Assembly (NCBI GenBank): GCA_026182355.1
Contig: JAPFBL010000236.1
Span: forward strand, 1-64,000
Length of the DNA stretch: 64,000 bases
Reading direction: 5' to 3'
From: Hermatobates lingyangjiaoensis
Taxonomy: Eukaryota; Arthropoda; Insecta; Hemiptera; Hermatobatidae
Under the pieces are notes generated by a model. It made no database searches. It saw nothing but the letters and a program-made list of their open reading frames with translations, and was not told the origin of the DNA. Made by a program: the position numbers and the translations under genes. This document shows, piece by piece, positions 12,229 through 22,119 of the stretch (positions are counted from its first letter, which is position 1; each line of letters opens with the position of its first letter).

Positions 12229-12563
12229 ACGAAACTAAAATTTATCGGGACTCGGTCAGTTCTTCAGGTTCGAATTAAACTCTCATTGCCAACGTTTCAG
12301 TTTTTATTTAAAACCTTTTTCATAGGCAGAAGTATATATTTTGAAAGAGAATAACTAGGTATTACATTACAAATTATTTTACAAAGAAAATGAGTCCGTG
12401 GATTTTCTTTGTAAAATAATTTGTAATGTAATACTTAGTTTTTCTGTTTCAAAATTTATACTTCGGCCTATGAAAAGGTTTTAAATAAAACCGAAACGTT
12501 GGTAATAAGGATTTAATTTGAACCTGAAGAACTGACCGAGTCCCCATTAAATTTTTAGTTTTG
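12229..12563. repeat. PLE terminal-repeat fold-back, intron of ZF2
   Basis: Two inverted copies of about 155 bp meet around the loop TGAGTCCGTGG near 12390. The arm sequence (ACGTTTCAG, CTTCAGGTTC, GGGACTCGGTCAG) is the one found next to a GIY-YIG frame at 20190-20300, so the arms are PLE termini. On the plus strand, CCTATGA at 12467 is followed by a GGTTTT/AAAACC stem and GAAACG, a hammerhead-like layout. Confidence 0.7.
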
Positions 12564-12622
12564 TATATATATATAGTTCAATATAGACAAAGAATCATAG
12601 AGATCAAAAGAATACACTTACA

Positions 12623-12653
12623 GTCTCTAATTTTCAGTTTGAACCGTCCTCAG
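12623..12653 (-). ncRNA. Hammerhead-like motif, copy in ZF2 intron
   Basis: Minus strand: CTGAGGA, then CGGTT with its near complement, then TGAAAA. A GAAA-type core is less clean than in the ZF4 copy at 32165, which reads CCGAAAA. Confidence 0.35.
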
Positions 12654-13062
12654 GGGAGATAACAGAGGGAAACACGCTGTGTTCTTTTAAATTAGGTTTT
12701 TATTTACATTGTTCTTTTAAAGTAGGGCTGATGAACCAGTATTCTTGATAATCCGACACGAGGATATTTCAAAAGATCGACTCGAAAATTATTATAAGCC
12801 CTTTTATGATGTTAATAAAAAAAATCTGGAGTGGCCTACACTCAACTTTACAATAAGCAACCTTAATATCAATCTTCTTTGGCATATAATATATAATGTC
12901 TCATTTAAGCATAATATAATCATCTAAATAGGAGATGTTTATTGTCTTTCATTCCTGAGGTAGTACAGATAGTGATTGTCAATATACAATATATATTATA
13001 ATATAATATTATTCCTCTTATATGTTGTATAAGTCAATAAATTATTTAAATTTTGTCCTTAT

Positions 13063-13393
13063 TACAGTACTTCTTCCATACCGCAATACTAGTTTATAGT
13101 ACCAGCTAACACATGTAGGCAATGAGCCAGTGTTCTTCCCGAAAACTAACTTCAAGAATTTCTTTACCAGGATTGGGTTCCGGTATTTGTTAAGAAACCA
13201 ATAAAGTAGACCTTTCTGAACTAATACTTCTCTTTCCAAATGCATTGTGCATAGCCCTTTTTTTTTCTTTTTTTTTTTTTTGGAACCCAATCCTCGTAAG
13301 GAAATTCTTGAAGTTAGTTTTCGGGAAGAACACTGGCTCATTGCCTACATGTGTTAGTTGGTACTATAAACTAGGTATTTGGGGTATTGGAAA
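13063..13393. repeat. Fold-back element with poly-T spacer, intron of ZF2
   Basis: The arm at about 13063-13178 (GAGCCAGTGTTCTTCCCG, then GGATTGGGTTCC) is the inverted copy of about 13282-13393. The spacer holds a T-rich tract at 13257-13281. Copies occur in ZF4 (about 32605-32930) and ZF6 (about 48975-49305). Confidence 0.75.
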
Positions 13394-13536
13394 GGAATGT
13401 AAACACAAGGGAAGACGTTAGGAGACATTGGTGTGGAATTGAAAGCAAATGACATCAAACTTGTTAATTATATATATATATATATGTATATATATTCACA
13501 TTTTCCATCAAAATACAATACGAAATGGACAAATAC

Positions 13537-13778
13537 AGTTCAATGGACATAAGGAAACATAGAGAAATTAAAAACACAAACTTACTGTCTCTAAATTTTC
13601 GGTTGAACTGTCTTCAGGAGAGATAAGAGAGGGAAACCAAGCGCACTGGTACTCCAACCGTCTCTGTACCAGTGCGCTTGGTTTCCCTCTCTTATCTCTC
13701 CTGAAGACAGTTCAACCGAAAATTAAAGACTGTAAGTTTGTGTTTTTAATTTCTCTGTTTCTTTAGGTACATTGAACT
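13537..13778. repeat. Near-perfect palindrome with hammerhead-like cores, intron of ZF2
   Basis: The arms meet around the short loop ACTCCAACCGTCTCT near 13652-13666, with perfect GCGCACTGGTAC/GTACCAGTGCGC pairing next to it. Each arm carries, in opposite orientation, CTGAAGA, CAGTTCAACC and GAAAA (plus copy from 13701). Copies lie at 33061-33308 and 49437-49681. Confidence 0.75.
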
Positions 13779-16626
13779 TATATATAATTATAACTTATTA
13801 AATGTGTATAGTTCTTTTATCTATTCTATAAAATATTTTTCTCTAACTGCCGTAATAAAACAAACCATTGTAATACCTTCCATTTAACATGTCTACTGTG
13901 TGCTATAATTGAATTTCAACAATAAAGTAAATATTAGAAATGTACAATTCGAATACAGCTGTAAATTATTTCATATTTCCAATCTTGAAAGAATTTTAGT
14001 GAATATTTGCTTCCAGAAAAATGTGACCTGATGAGCGAAATAAAAGTTGAGGACGATCCTTATAATATTCTACGCCCAGGTAAACTTGTATTTCAGTTAT
14101 TGCTTTAAATAATATGTAATATTCAGTTTGGTAATTGTGACTATACAGTAAAAACCATCAAAGCGTATAGACAGAGAAATAGAGAATCATTCATCAATCT
14201 GACACTAGTATTTTGAGAGGAAGAAAGCTTGCTGTTCCCGGTCATGGACAATGTCACATATGTGGTGATGATCATTGCTGTAGTCATGTAGACAAATATT
14301 TCATAGGAAAATAGATGATTTATTGTTTACTTTTATTTTTAGGATAGATTATACTAATTATTACTGGTCATTCAATGACAGACAAGGAAGCTTAAACGAC
14401 AAGCAATTCTATTTTTGATTGACGTCTATATTTTTTAATAAGTCAGGCAAACTTGTAGATATATTTTAAAAGCCCATACACTAATAACTTGTTTTTATTC
14501 TGATGTCATTTTACTATCTTCCCGTTAGATCCATGATATTAGTATGAGTTGTTTAATGTTGAGTGTTGATTTCCAGGTGAAGACTGGAGAATGCATGCTG
14601 GTAGACTAAAGGATGTCCAAGTCAAACTCATTGACATTGTGAAATCAAAGTCTTTCATTAGTAATGATATCCTAAAGGATGTGCAGAAAGGAGAACTTAG
14701 AATCTTTAATATCAAAGAAAAATCAAGGCAAGAAGAGAGCAAGAGGAGACTGCGATGATGTCAGCAGGGATAACATAGCTAATACATTATGCATCAACAT
14801 AAAGACACAAGAGGATAATGAGGTAACAAATTGTCACAATAACCAGAGCATCAGTATAGACACAAAATCAGAAGACGTTATGAAGTATGAACAGGACGAT
14901 ACTATATGTTGCAATATAAAGGAAGAAGTCAGTGATGTGATAACGCGTAGTGACTCTTACAATATTGTTAGTTTATATGTAAAGGCAGAAGATAACAGTG
15001 GTGGGTTTGAAACTTTGGAAGAACAAACAGAAAATGCTCTGATAGAGAAAGATTTAAGAACTATATTACCTTGTAGTGACGAAAGAGTAGGTCGGTGTAG
15101 TAGCAGTAAAAAGAGAGGCTCTACAAAAAATTTTAAGTCAAAGCATTCTGGAAAAAAAAACTGTTTAAGATATGACAATTGTTCGTATGAAGGAAAAACA
15201 AGTCAATGTCTTTTAAGTCACAAAATTCCTAAAAAAAAATATACTTGCCAGCCATGTAATATAGCATTTAAGTCTAGATATCTACTCGAGAACCACAGAA
15301 AATGGGAGCACTTACTGAAGTCATTTTCAACTGTTCTTTTTGTAGTTATTCGAGTAACAGAAAAGATGTATATTTCAGTCATTTGAATTTAAGACATATG
15401 AATAAATCAGAGTTTCAGTGTTGCCAATGTAAGAAGGTTTGTAAAAAATAGTGAAATGTTTCAGAAGCATGTTTACACTGCTCATAATCCATTTGAAATT
15501 ACATATTACTGTGTTTTTGTGCCCTTACAAGAGTGTCAGGAAACATAATCTGCGAAAGCATATTGCGTGGAAACATCGATATGGAATATATAAATGTGGT
15601 GACTGCAGTTTTCAAACATCGTCTAAGAGAACATTAAGAACTCATGTTATGCGAATTCATAAAGCTCAGACGAGTAAGTTTTATTGTTCATATAAAACTA
15701 ATCGTAGAGATCATTTTATAAGCCATATAGAGTGTAAACATCGTTATGGAATATATAAATGTCGTGACTGCAGTTTTCAAACATCGTCTAGGAGAGCATT
15801 AAGAGTTCATGTTAAGCGAATTCATAAAGCTCAGACGAGTAAGTTTTGTTGTTTTTATTGTTCATATAAAACTAATCGTAGGGATCATTTTATAAGCCAC
15901 ATAGAGTGTAAACATCGTTATGGAATATATAAATGTCGTGACTGCAGTTTTCAAACATCGTCTAGGAGAGCATTAAGAGCTCATGTTAAGCGAATTCATA
16001 AAGCTCAGACGAGTAAGTTTTATTGTTTTTATTGTTCATATAAAACTAATCGTAGAGATCATTTTATAAGCCATATAGAGTGTAAACATCGTTATGGAAT
16101 ATATAAATGTCGTGACTGCAGTTTTCAAACATCGTCTAGGAGAGCATTAAGAGTTCATGTTAAGCGAATTCATAAAGCTCAGACGAGTAAGTTTTGTTGT
16201 TTTTATTGTTCATATAAAACTAATCATAGAAGTAAGTTTACACTGCATATAGAGTGTAAACATCGATATGGAATATATAAATGTCGTGACTGCAGTTTTC
16301 AAACATCATCTAGGAGAACATTAAGAGCTCATGTTAAGAGAATTCATAAAAGTCAAAAGAGTGAGTTTTGTTGTTTTTATTGTTCATATAAAACTAATCG
16401 TAGATGTCATTTTACAAAGCATATGGAGTGTAAACATCGATATGGAATATATAAATGTCGTGACTGCAGTTTTCAAACATCGTCTAGGAGAACATTAAGA
16501 GCTCATGTTAAGCGAATTCATAAAGGTCAAAAGAGTGAGTTTTGTTGTTTTTATTGTTCGTTTAAAACAAATTATAGAACGAGTATTATCAGACATATGC
16601 AGAACCAACATATGAAGAGTGTCTGA

Positions 16627-17405
16627 TACTTGAACACTGTGAAATGAATACGTCTGGACAAGAGGAAGTGTCTGTATTGAAATATTATCTGTAGGTAATA
16701 AGTGGCTTATTATTATGTAATCATGATTATCAAATTATGTAATTTTTAATTAGTGTTTGTTTTATTTGTATACAATTGTCCTTTTGTCTGTACACGAAGT
16801 GTTTAATACACTCAATTGAATTATTTGTGAGTCGTTTTAATTGTTCATGGACAGGTTTCCCATTTACAAAGAGAACTTTGTCGGCTATTTTGCATTTCGT
16901 GGTGGAGGGTATAATATTTCAAATGAACCCATGTCTGTCATAGTAGTGTGTAAATTTCAATCTCAAAGTATATGTTTTAGGTTTATAAGGTTTTATTAGG
17001 TTCGTATTGGCTTTCCCCTTAGTGCTAGACTAAGGTGTGACACAGTTGTTATTTTGCTTTGTGGCTTGAGTTTTCATAACTAGTTCTAAATATTCTATTT
17101 GTCCTAATCAATGAAGACTGATTTTAAATGCATTCATCACTTTCTGGATCATGTTCTGAAATATACGCTTTAAAAGTTAAAAAATAATATATTGTTATTA
17201 GGGTCCAGGTTAGATAACTGGTTAACGTACTCCCAATCTAGAATCTGTAGAATCATCCATAAAACAAAAAGCCCATTTGTAGCTGACATCACGGGTTACA
17301 GGATCGGTTACTCAATCAAAGAATAATATGTATTATATAACCAAAGGACCAGGTCCTTTTGTTACCTGATCTCCCTATCACAGTTTTACCTGAACATTGT
17401 CTAAG
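16627..17405. other. 3' flank of ZF2
   Basis: Homologous to the 3' flanks of ZF3 and ZF5; no gene. It is followed by a second partial gene end at 17420, so the 3' end of a unit was duplicated locally. Confidence 0.6.
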
Positions 17406-17419
17406 ACATAATACACTGA

Positions 17420-17838
17420 CCCATGTGTCAGGAAACATGATCTACAAAGGCATATTGAGTGTACGAGTATACATCGATATGGAATATATAAATGTCATGA
17501 CTGCAGATTTCAAACATCGTCTAGGAGAACATTAAGGTCTCATGTTATGCGAATTCATAAAGATCAATAGAGTGAGTTTTGTTGTTTTTATTGTTCACAT
17601 AAAACAAATTAAAGAAGTAGTTTTACAACGCATTTAGAGTGTAAACATCGATATGGAATATATAAATGTCATGACTGCAGTTTTCAAACATCGTCTAGGA
17701 GAACATTAAGGTCTCATGTTAAGCGAATTCATAAAGGTCAAAAGAGTGAGTTTAGTTGTTTTTACTGTTCTTTTTAAACAAATTATAGAAGTAGTTTTAC
17801 AAGGCATATGCAGAACCAACATATGGATAGTGTCTGAT
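17420..17838 (+). pseudogene. Zinc-finger array fragment
   Basis: About 420 bp match the last finger pairs of the family. They begin GTGTCAGGAAACATGATC, carry the CATGACTGCAG repeat signature at about 17494 and 17667, and end with the AACCAACATATGGATAGTGTC terminus. In-frame stops occur (for example near 17567, 17610 and 17776). It is preceded and followed by 3'-flank sequence, so it is a duplicated 3' gene end without a 5' part. Confidence 0.85.
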
Positions 17839-18404
17839 ACTTGAATACTGTGAAATGAATACGACTGGACAAGATAAATTATCTTTAATGAAGTATTGTC
17901 GTTAAGTAATAAGTGGCTTATCATTATGTAATCATGATTATAAACTTCTGTGATTTTTATTTAGTGGTTGTTTTCTTTCTATATAATTTCCCTTTGTCTG
18001 TACACAAAATGTTGTTATTGAATTATTTCTGCTTCTTTTTATTTGTTCATGGACAGGTTACCCATTTACAAAGAGAACTTTGTCGTGCATTTTTCATTTC
18101 GTGGTGGAGAGTATAGTATTTCAAATGAACACATGTCAGTCACAGTAGTGTGTTAGTTTCAATGTCAAAGTAGATGTGTTACGTTTATAAGGGCTGTCGT
18201 ATTGGCAATTCCCCTTAGTGCTAGACTAATGTATGACACAGTTTTTTATTTAGCTTTGTGGCTTGAGTTTTCATAACTTGTTATAATTATTCTATTTCTC
18301 TAAATCAATGAAGACTGATTTTGAATGCATTCATCACTTGCTGGATCATCTATCTGAAATATACATATAGCTTTAAAAAGTTAAAAAATAATATATAGTT
18401 ATTA
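17839..18404. other. Second copy of the ZF 3' flank
   Basis: Homologous to 16627-17200 with moderate divergence; no gene is seen. Confidence 0.6.
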
Positions 18405-18612
18405 GGCTCCAGGTTAGTTGACTGGTTATGTACTTGCCTGTGACCTGGTAGTCCGGGTTTTGATCCCAACCTGGCCGTAGATTTAAACCCTGGATAAGTG
18501 ATCGCAATACGTCATCCTTGGGAGAAGATGTTTCCATGGGCCTTCTTCCCTTTTCCTGAAGCCAAACTTCGGTAAAAGATTTCTCGTTCCTTGTGTGTAT
18601 AAGAACACAATA
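18405..18612 (+). repeat. tRNA-related SINE
   Basis: An A-box-like GGTTAGTTGACTGGTTA at about 18412-18428 and a B-box-like GGGTTTTGATCCC at 18455-18467 sit at tRNA-like spacing. A tail with CTTCTTCCC, CTTCGGTAAAAG and CTTGTGTGTATAAGAACAC follows. A related tail recurs near 21490-21580. The boundaries are estimates. Confidence 0.55.
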
Positions 18613-18639
18613 AGTAGGTATTCATAAGATTCTTGTATA

Positions 18640-18840
18640 TATATATAAGAAGATTTCACATAAACATGTCAAATAACAATCAATGATCAAACCACAATAT
18701 GAAAATTGGGAAGCAAGACTAAGATCTTTCGACCGTAACAAGTGATCTTCGTCAGAGTCAGGTTTCAGTTGGGTTTTTGACTGAAGAAGACCAGTTTTTA
18801 CAGTTGAAAAATTTTCATATTGTGGTTTGATCATTGATAT
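18640..18840. repeat. Fold-back repeat with hammerhead-like core
   Basis: It starts after (TA)n with the TTTCACATAAACATGTCAAAT block. ATCAATGATCAAACCACAATATGAAAA near 18680 is mirrored by TTTTCATATTGTGGTTTGATCATTGAT at the right end. The left arm contains the motif given at 18717-18759; the right arm holds a worn inverted copy (18780-18812). Confidence 0.65.
18717..18759 (-). ncRNA. Hammerhead-ribozyme-like motif (best core)
   Basis: On the minus strand, in order: GACT; the core CTGACGA; A; GATC; a 9-nt loop; GGTC; GAAA; a short GATCTT segment; AGTC. GATC/GGTC gives a 4-bp stem II, and GACT/AGTC can close stem I. CTGANGA and GAAA are the two conserved hammerhead strands. Very short stem III is typical of hammerheads known from Penelope-like elements. 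Activity is not shown. Confidence 0.45.
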
Positions 18841-19023
18841 ATTTGAACTCCCTTAGGTAGATGACTATCACTCGCAGGGGTCAGACTTCTATTAGCTAAA
18901 ATATATATATTTATATGTATCTATTAATATGATATGAATATAACATTTATAAAAAGAAACAAGAATAGACATAAACAAAGTCATAGACATAACTCAAGCA
19001 TATATCGACAATCGTCCGTCATG

Positions 19024-19945
19024 TTCAGGTGATCTCTTAGAGAAATTGTGGTTTGTAAAAGTGACAAATCTGGTAATACTGTGATAATGAAAAAAGAAGA
19101 TTATAATGAAAAAATGAAAACTCTCTTAGAAGATAGTGAAACATATTCAATCACAAGAAGAGATCCTTCATCAACATTACGAAATATAGTAAACAAGATA
19201 GTTGATGAACTGAAGAAAACACTATGTATAGATCTACGTCAAGCTTCGAAATTAAAATCTTACAATGGAATAGCACCAAGAATATATAGTTTAGTGAAGC
19301 TACACAAGCCAGGTTTTCCTCTCCGTCCAATCGTGTCGTTCATTGGAAGTCCAACTTATGAACTGTCTAAATATATAGAGAAATATCCTAGTTACATTAT
19401 TAACAAGAATGAATTGAATGTAAAAAATTCATTAGAATTCAAACAAGCCCTTTCAAATCAAATACTAAGTGATGAAGTAATTATGATTTCACTAGATGTT
19501 CATTCGTTGTTTACTAATATACCTTTAAATCTAGCATTTGATTTAGTAAATAAACAGTGGAATAAGATTAGTTCACAGGTTGGAATGTCGAAAAAGGTTT
19601 TCCTTTCTATACTGGACCTTATATGTGAAGCAAGGTATTTCAGCTTTGATGGTACTATTTATAAACAAAAATATGAATTACCAATGGGATCACCAGTTCT
19701 CGCAAATATAGTTATGATTGAACTATTGGAAAACAGTATCAATAAATTAGGTACGAAGGTGAAATTTATTAAATTATATGTGGACGATTTGTTTTTAATT
19801 ATTGAAAAGGGAGAAAAAGAGAATGTATTAAATATATTTAATTCTTTTCATAATCGTCTACAATTCACTTGTGAAGTAGAGAAAGATGGAAATCTGCCAT
19901 TTTTAGATGTGAAAGTTATAAGAGGTGAAAATGGCATTGGGCACC
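19024..19945 (+). pseudogene. Penelope-like element reverse transcriptase, truncated
   Basis: An open frame of about 300 codons carries the RT order of Penelope-like elements: EIVVCKSDKSGNTVIM at the start, GIAPRIYSLVKLHKPGFPLRPIVS (palm motif region), ISLDVHSLFTNIP (motif A, D as catalytic residue), ELPMGSPVLANIVM (motif B) and KLYVDDLFLII (motif C, YVDD), then LPFLDVKV. The frame is open from upstream of 19048 and no natural start is evident. At about 19940 the family sequence breaks into an unrelated GC-richer stretch, so the C-terminal RT end and the GIY-YIG nuclease are missing. All three catalytic aspartates remain, so the loss is recent or simply truncating. Upstream it joins the ATATATCGACAATCGTCCG box. 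Confidence 0.9.
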
Positions 19946-20189
19946 CCTGTCAGAGGGGGTGATAACGTCAGCCCGGTTACCGGCTTTTTGTGTGATCGGT
20001 GATTCTACAGATACTCATAATTCTATATATATATACATTTACTAGCCGTTGCATCTACAACGTGCTTGGTCTCCTTTTCTATTTTCTCCTGCAGACAGAT
20101 TGCCCGAAAATTTGAGTTTTTAATAGTGTTTCTGTACTTTGTCTGCTACCTATCTTCAGATATGAACTGTTATATATAAATATATATAC
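19946..20189. other. Junction segment after PLE RT
   Basis: Begins with a GC-richer stretch (GGGCACCCCTGTCAGAGGG..., GTCAGCCCGGTTACCGG) unlike its surroundings, then AT-rich sequence with TATATATA. Not recognised. Confidence 0.4.
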
Positions 20190-21115
20190 AAAACTATAGT
20201 TTATAGGGACTCAGTCAGTTCTTCAGGTTCATATTAAACTCTCATTGACAACGTTTCGGTTTTTATTTAACATCTGTATCATAGGCCTACAAAAACAGAG
20301 GAAATATGAGAAATAATACAATCATTCAAAAATCAAACATACATAAAAGTGCAATTAGGTACAATGAAGAAATTACAATAGAAATTTAGACTAGAGGTTA
20401 GTGAGAAAACTTACAGAAGTATAAATGTTGAAACAGAAAAACTAAGTATTACATTACAAAATATTTTACAAAGAAAAATAATATGTGGATTTTACAACTG
20501 TAGTCTGAATGAACACTTGACACTGAACTGAAATAACCAAGCAAGGAAACCAAATATCACCAGACAACCAAAAAACACTAACACAATTTTTCATCTATAA
20601 ACAATGTTTAACTTTAATGTTTAATGTGTTTATCAACACACCCGAATAAATACTATTTAAATTTGAAATGTCACTTCTATAATTAATGGATGACTGGTTT
20701 TTTCTAATGTATAACATTTCCAGAGTTTTTTTTCTCTCTACATGCATTTCTTTGGCTAATATTTTTATTTCATCAAAATCAAAATTATGGCCTTCATTAA
20801 TACTGTGTGCAGCTAATTCAGTGGCATTAATTTTCATTTTTCTTATACAATAACTGTGCTGGCAACTCCTTTCCTTTAAAAAATGACTGGTTTCTCCACA
20901 ATAAACTTTGTTACAGCCTTGCACTTTATTGCATATATAATATTACTTTGTAATTCCTTTGGAATCTTCTCTTTCATATTTGAAAATAACGAGTTCACTT
21001 TTCAAAGTGAAGCATTTTATAAAATGCTAAATTAATTTGAGGTAAGTGTCATTCTTACCTCAAGAGTTGGCAATGAGAGTTTAATTTGAACCCAGTCCCG
21101 ATAAACTTTAGTTTT
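20190..21115 (-). mobile_element. 3' part of a Penelope-like element with inverted terminal sequences
   Basis: Reading on the minus strand: terminal sequence (21115-21058), a GIY-YIG frame (about 20970-20595), a 3' UTR, and a second terminal sequence (20300-20190) in the opposite orientation to the first. The terminal sequence includes CGAAACGTTG and CCTGAAGAACTGAC and is the same as the arms of the intronic fold-backs at 12229, 31774 and 48142. The RT domain is absent. Confidence 0.7.
20595..20970 (-). pseudogene. PLE GIY-YIG endonuclease domain
   Basis: Minus-strand frame of 109 codons (20595-20924), extendable upstream after a frame change near 20925 with a KIPKELQS-like stretch. It has QGCNKVYCGETSHFLKERSCQHS, matching the PLE GIY-YIG core (…C..VYiGeT…lk.R..eH), followed by ATELAAHSINEGHNFDF and EMLYIRKNQSSIN, the family's downstream helix and 'E...I' residues. 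It normally lies at the C-terminus of the RT protein, where it nicks target DNA. Here the RT part is missing, so it is a remnant. A shorter copy of its upstream part is at 37271-37400. Confidence 0.8.
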
Positions 21116-21118
21116 AGC

Positions 21119-21119
<1 letters not shown>

Positions 21120-21149
<30 letters not shown>

Positions 21150-21360
21150 TATAAACACGTAAAATAACAATCAATGATCAAACCACAATATGAAATTGAG
21201 AAAGGAAGACTAATGTCTTTCAACCGAAACAAGCGGTCTTCGTCAGAGTCAAAAACCCTACAGTTTTCAGTTGGGTTTTTGACCCTGACGAAGTTCGCTT
21301 GTTACGGTTGAAAGATCATAGTCTATTTTTCCCTTTTTCATTTTGTGGTTTGATCTGATA
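21120..21360. repeat. Fold-back with two hammerhead-like cores
   Basis: Flanked by (TA)n on both sides. The left arm (minus, 21208-21250) has CTGACGA, GACC/GGTT stem and GAAA. The right arm (plus, 21281-21323) has CTGACGA, a TTCG-containing segment, GGTT and GAAA. Both end in AGTC or GTC. The arms are inverted copies separated by about 30 bp. A nearly identical copy lies at 37510-37750. Confidence 0.65.
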
Positions 21361-21744
21361 TATATATATATCCACAATACTACCTTCAAGTGTATATGTA
21401 CCTTCCGTTCATGGTTGTTCCTGTAATCGATATATATATAATTATTATAGTTGCCTTTTACTGGTACACCTGATCACATGTACGTATTCTTCTTCCCTTC
21501 TTCTGTCTTGCTGACGACGAACTTCAGTTCGTAATATTGATCCAGAAACTTTTTCGTTTCTTGTATGTGTTGTCTTTACTACAGGACCGTAAACAGGTAA
21601 CCCTGTTAAGTGATATCCTAATGGTGGGTAGGTTAGACATCTCAGAAGGGAGGATAGCTAGGCTATTCTCAGCCTAATCTGACATTAAGTCACAATCACA
21701 ATCTTCTAATACAGGTGGATATGGTTATTTTATGTTTAAAAATT
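21361..21744. other. Spacer with SINE-tail-like sequence
   Basis: No gene. 21480-21585 resembles the tail of the SINE at 18540-18612 (CTTCTTCCC, GAACTTCAGTTCG, TTTCTTGTATGTG). Confidence 0.4.
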
Positions 21745-22075
21745 ATAAAAATAGTATTAACATTTCTACGAAGTGGAAAAAGTAGGGCATTGTATCTAAA
21801 ACGTATGAAAGAAAACCAACAATCTGTAAACCTTGAGTCTGATGTAATGGCAGATGACTCAGATTAGTACTATTGTCATTAATTATCATTCATCAATAAT
21901 ATAATTTCTTTATTTTTTTTTATTTTACATTATTAAATTATTTATAAGTATATCAAGCTTTGTTTTATTTCACTGATTCAAATATAATTCATTTTTAAAT
22001 TATAATGTGATAAATAGTTGAAGTTAGGGAATTTGGGCAGCTGGGGGACGCAGCAAAATTTCATTGGCAGACCTG
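21745..22075 (+). mobile_element. hAT-like element, right end only, upstream of ZF3
   Basis: Aligns to 3680-4016. It keeps a relic frame ending ...LESDVMADDSD-stop near 21867 and the right terminus GGCAGACCTG at 22075, followed by the target sequence ACAACACT. The left end is lost. It lies 44 bp before the ZF3 start codon. Confidence 0.55.
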
Positions 22076-22119
22076 ACAACACTGCGTGAAACCTCTTCCT
22101 ATTTTATATATTGTAAACC

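Larger units (their letters stand above)
9957..16626 (+). pseudogene. ZF2: long-type zinc-finger gene, broken
   Basis: This carries the long architecture of ZF4 and ZF6 but is decayed in every part. Exon 1 (near 9960-10078) is split by a short insertion with 11-bp duplications. Exon 2B (10459-10522) is 64 nt instead of 63 and shifts into a stop. Exon 3B (from 11099) has at least two 1-nt deletions and a changed splice donor. Exon 2C (14017-14079) is intact. Exon 3C (from 14577) has an internal deletion and frame change near 14690, a large deletion near 15130 that removes the first fingers, and shifts near 15320 and 15450. The frame from 15451 to 16626 holds a run of 174-bp finger-pair repeats, several almost identical (residues RAHVKRIHKAQTSKF recur), so the array expanded recently. 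It ends MKSV-stop. Confidence 0.8.
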
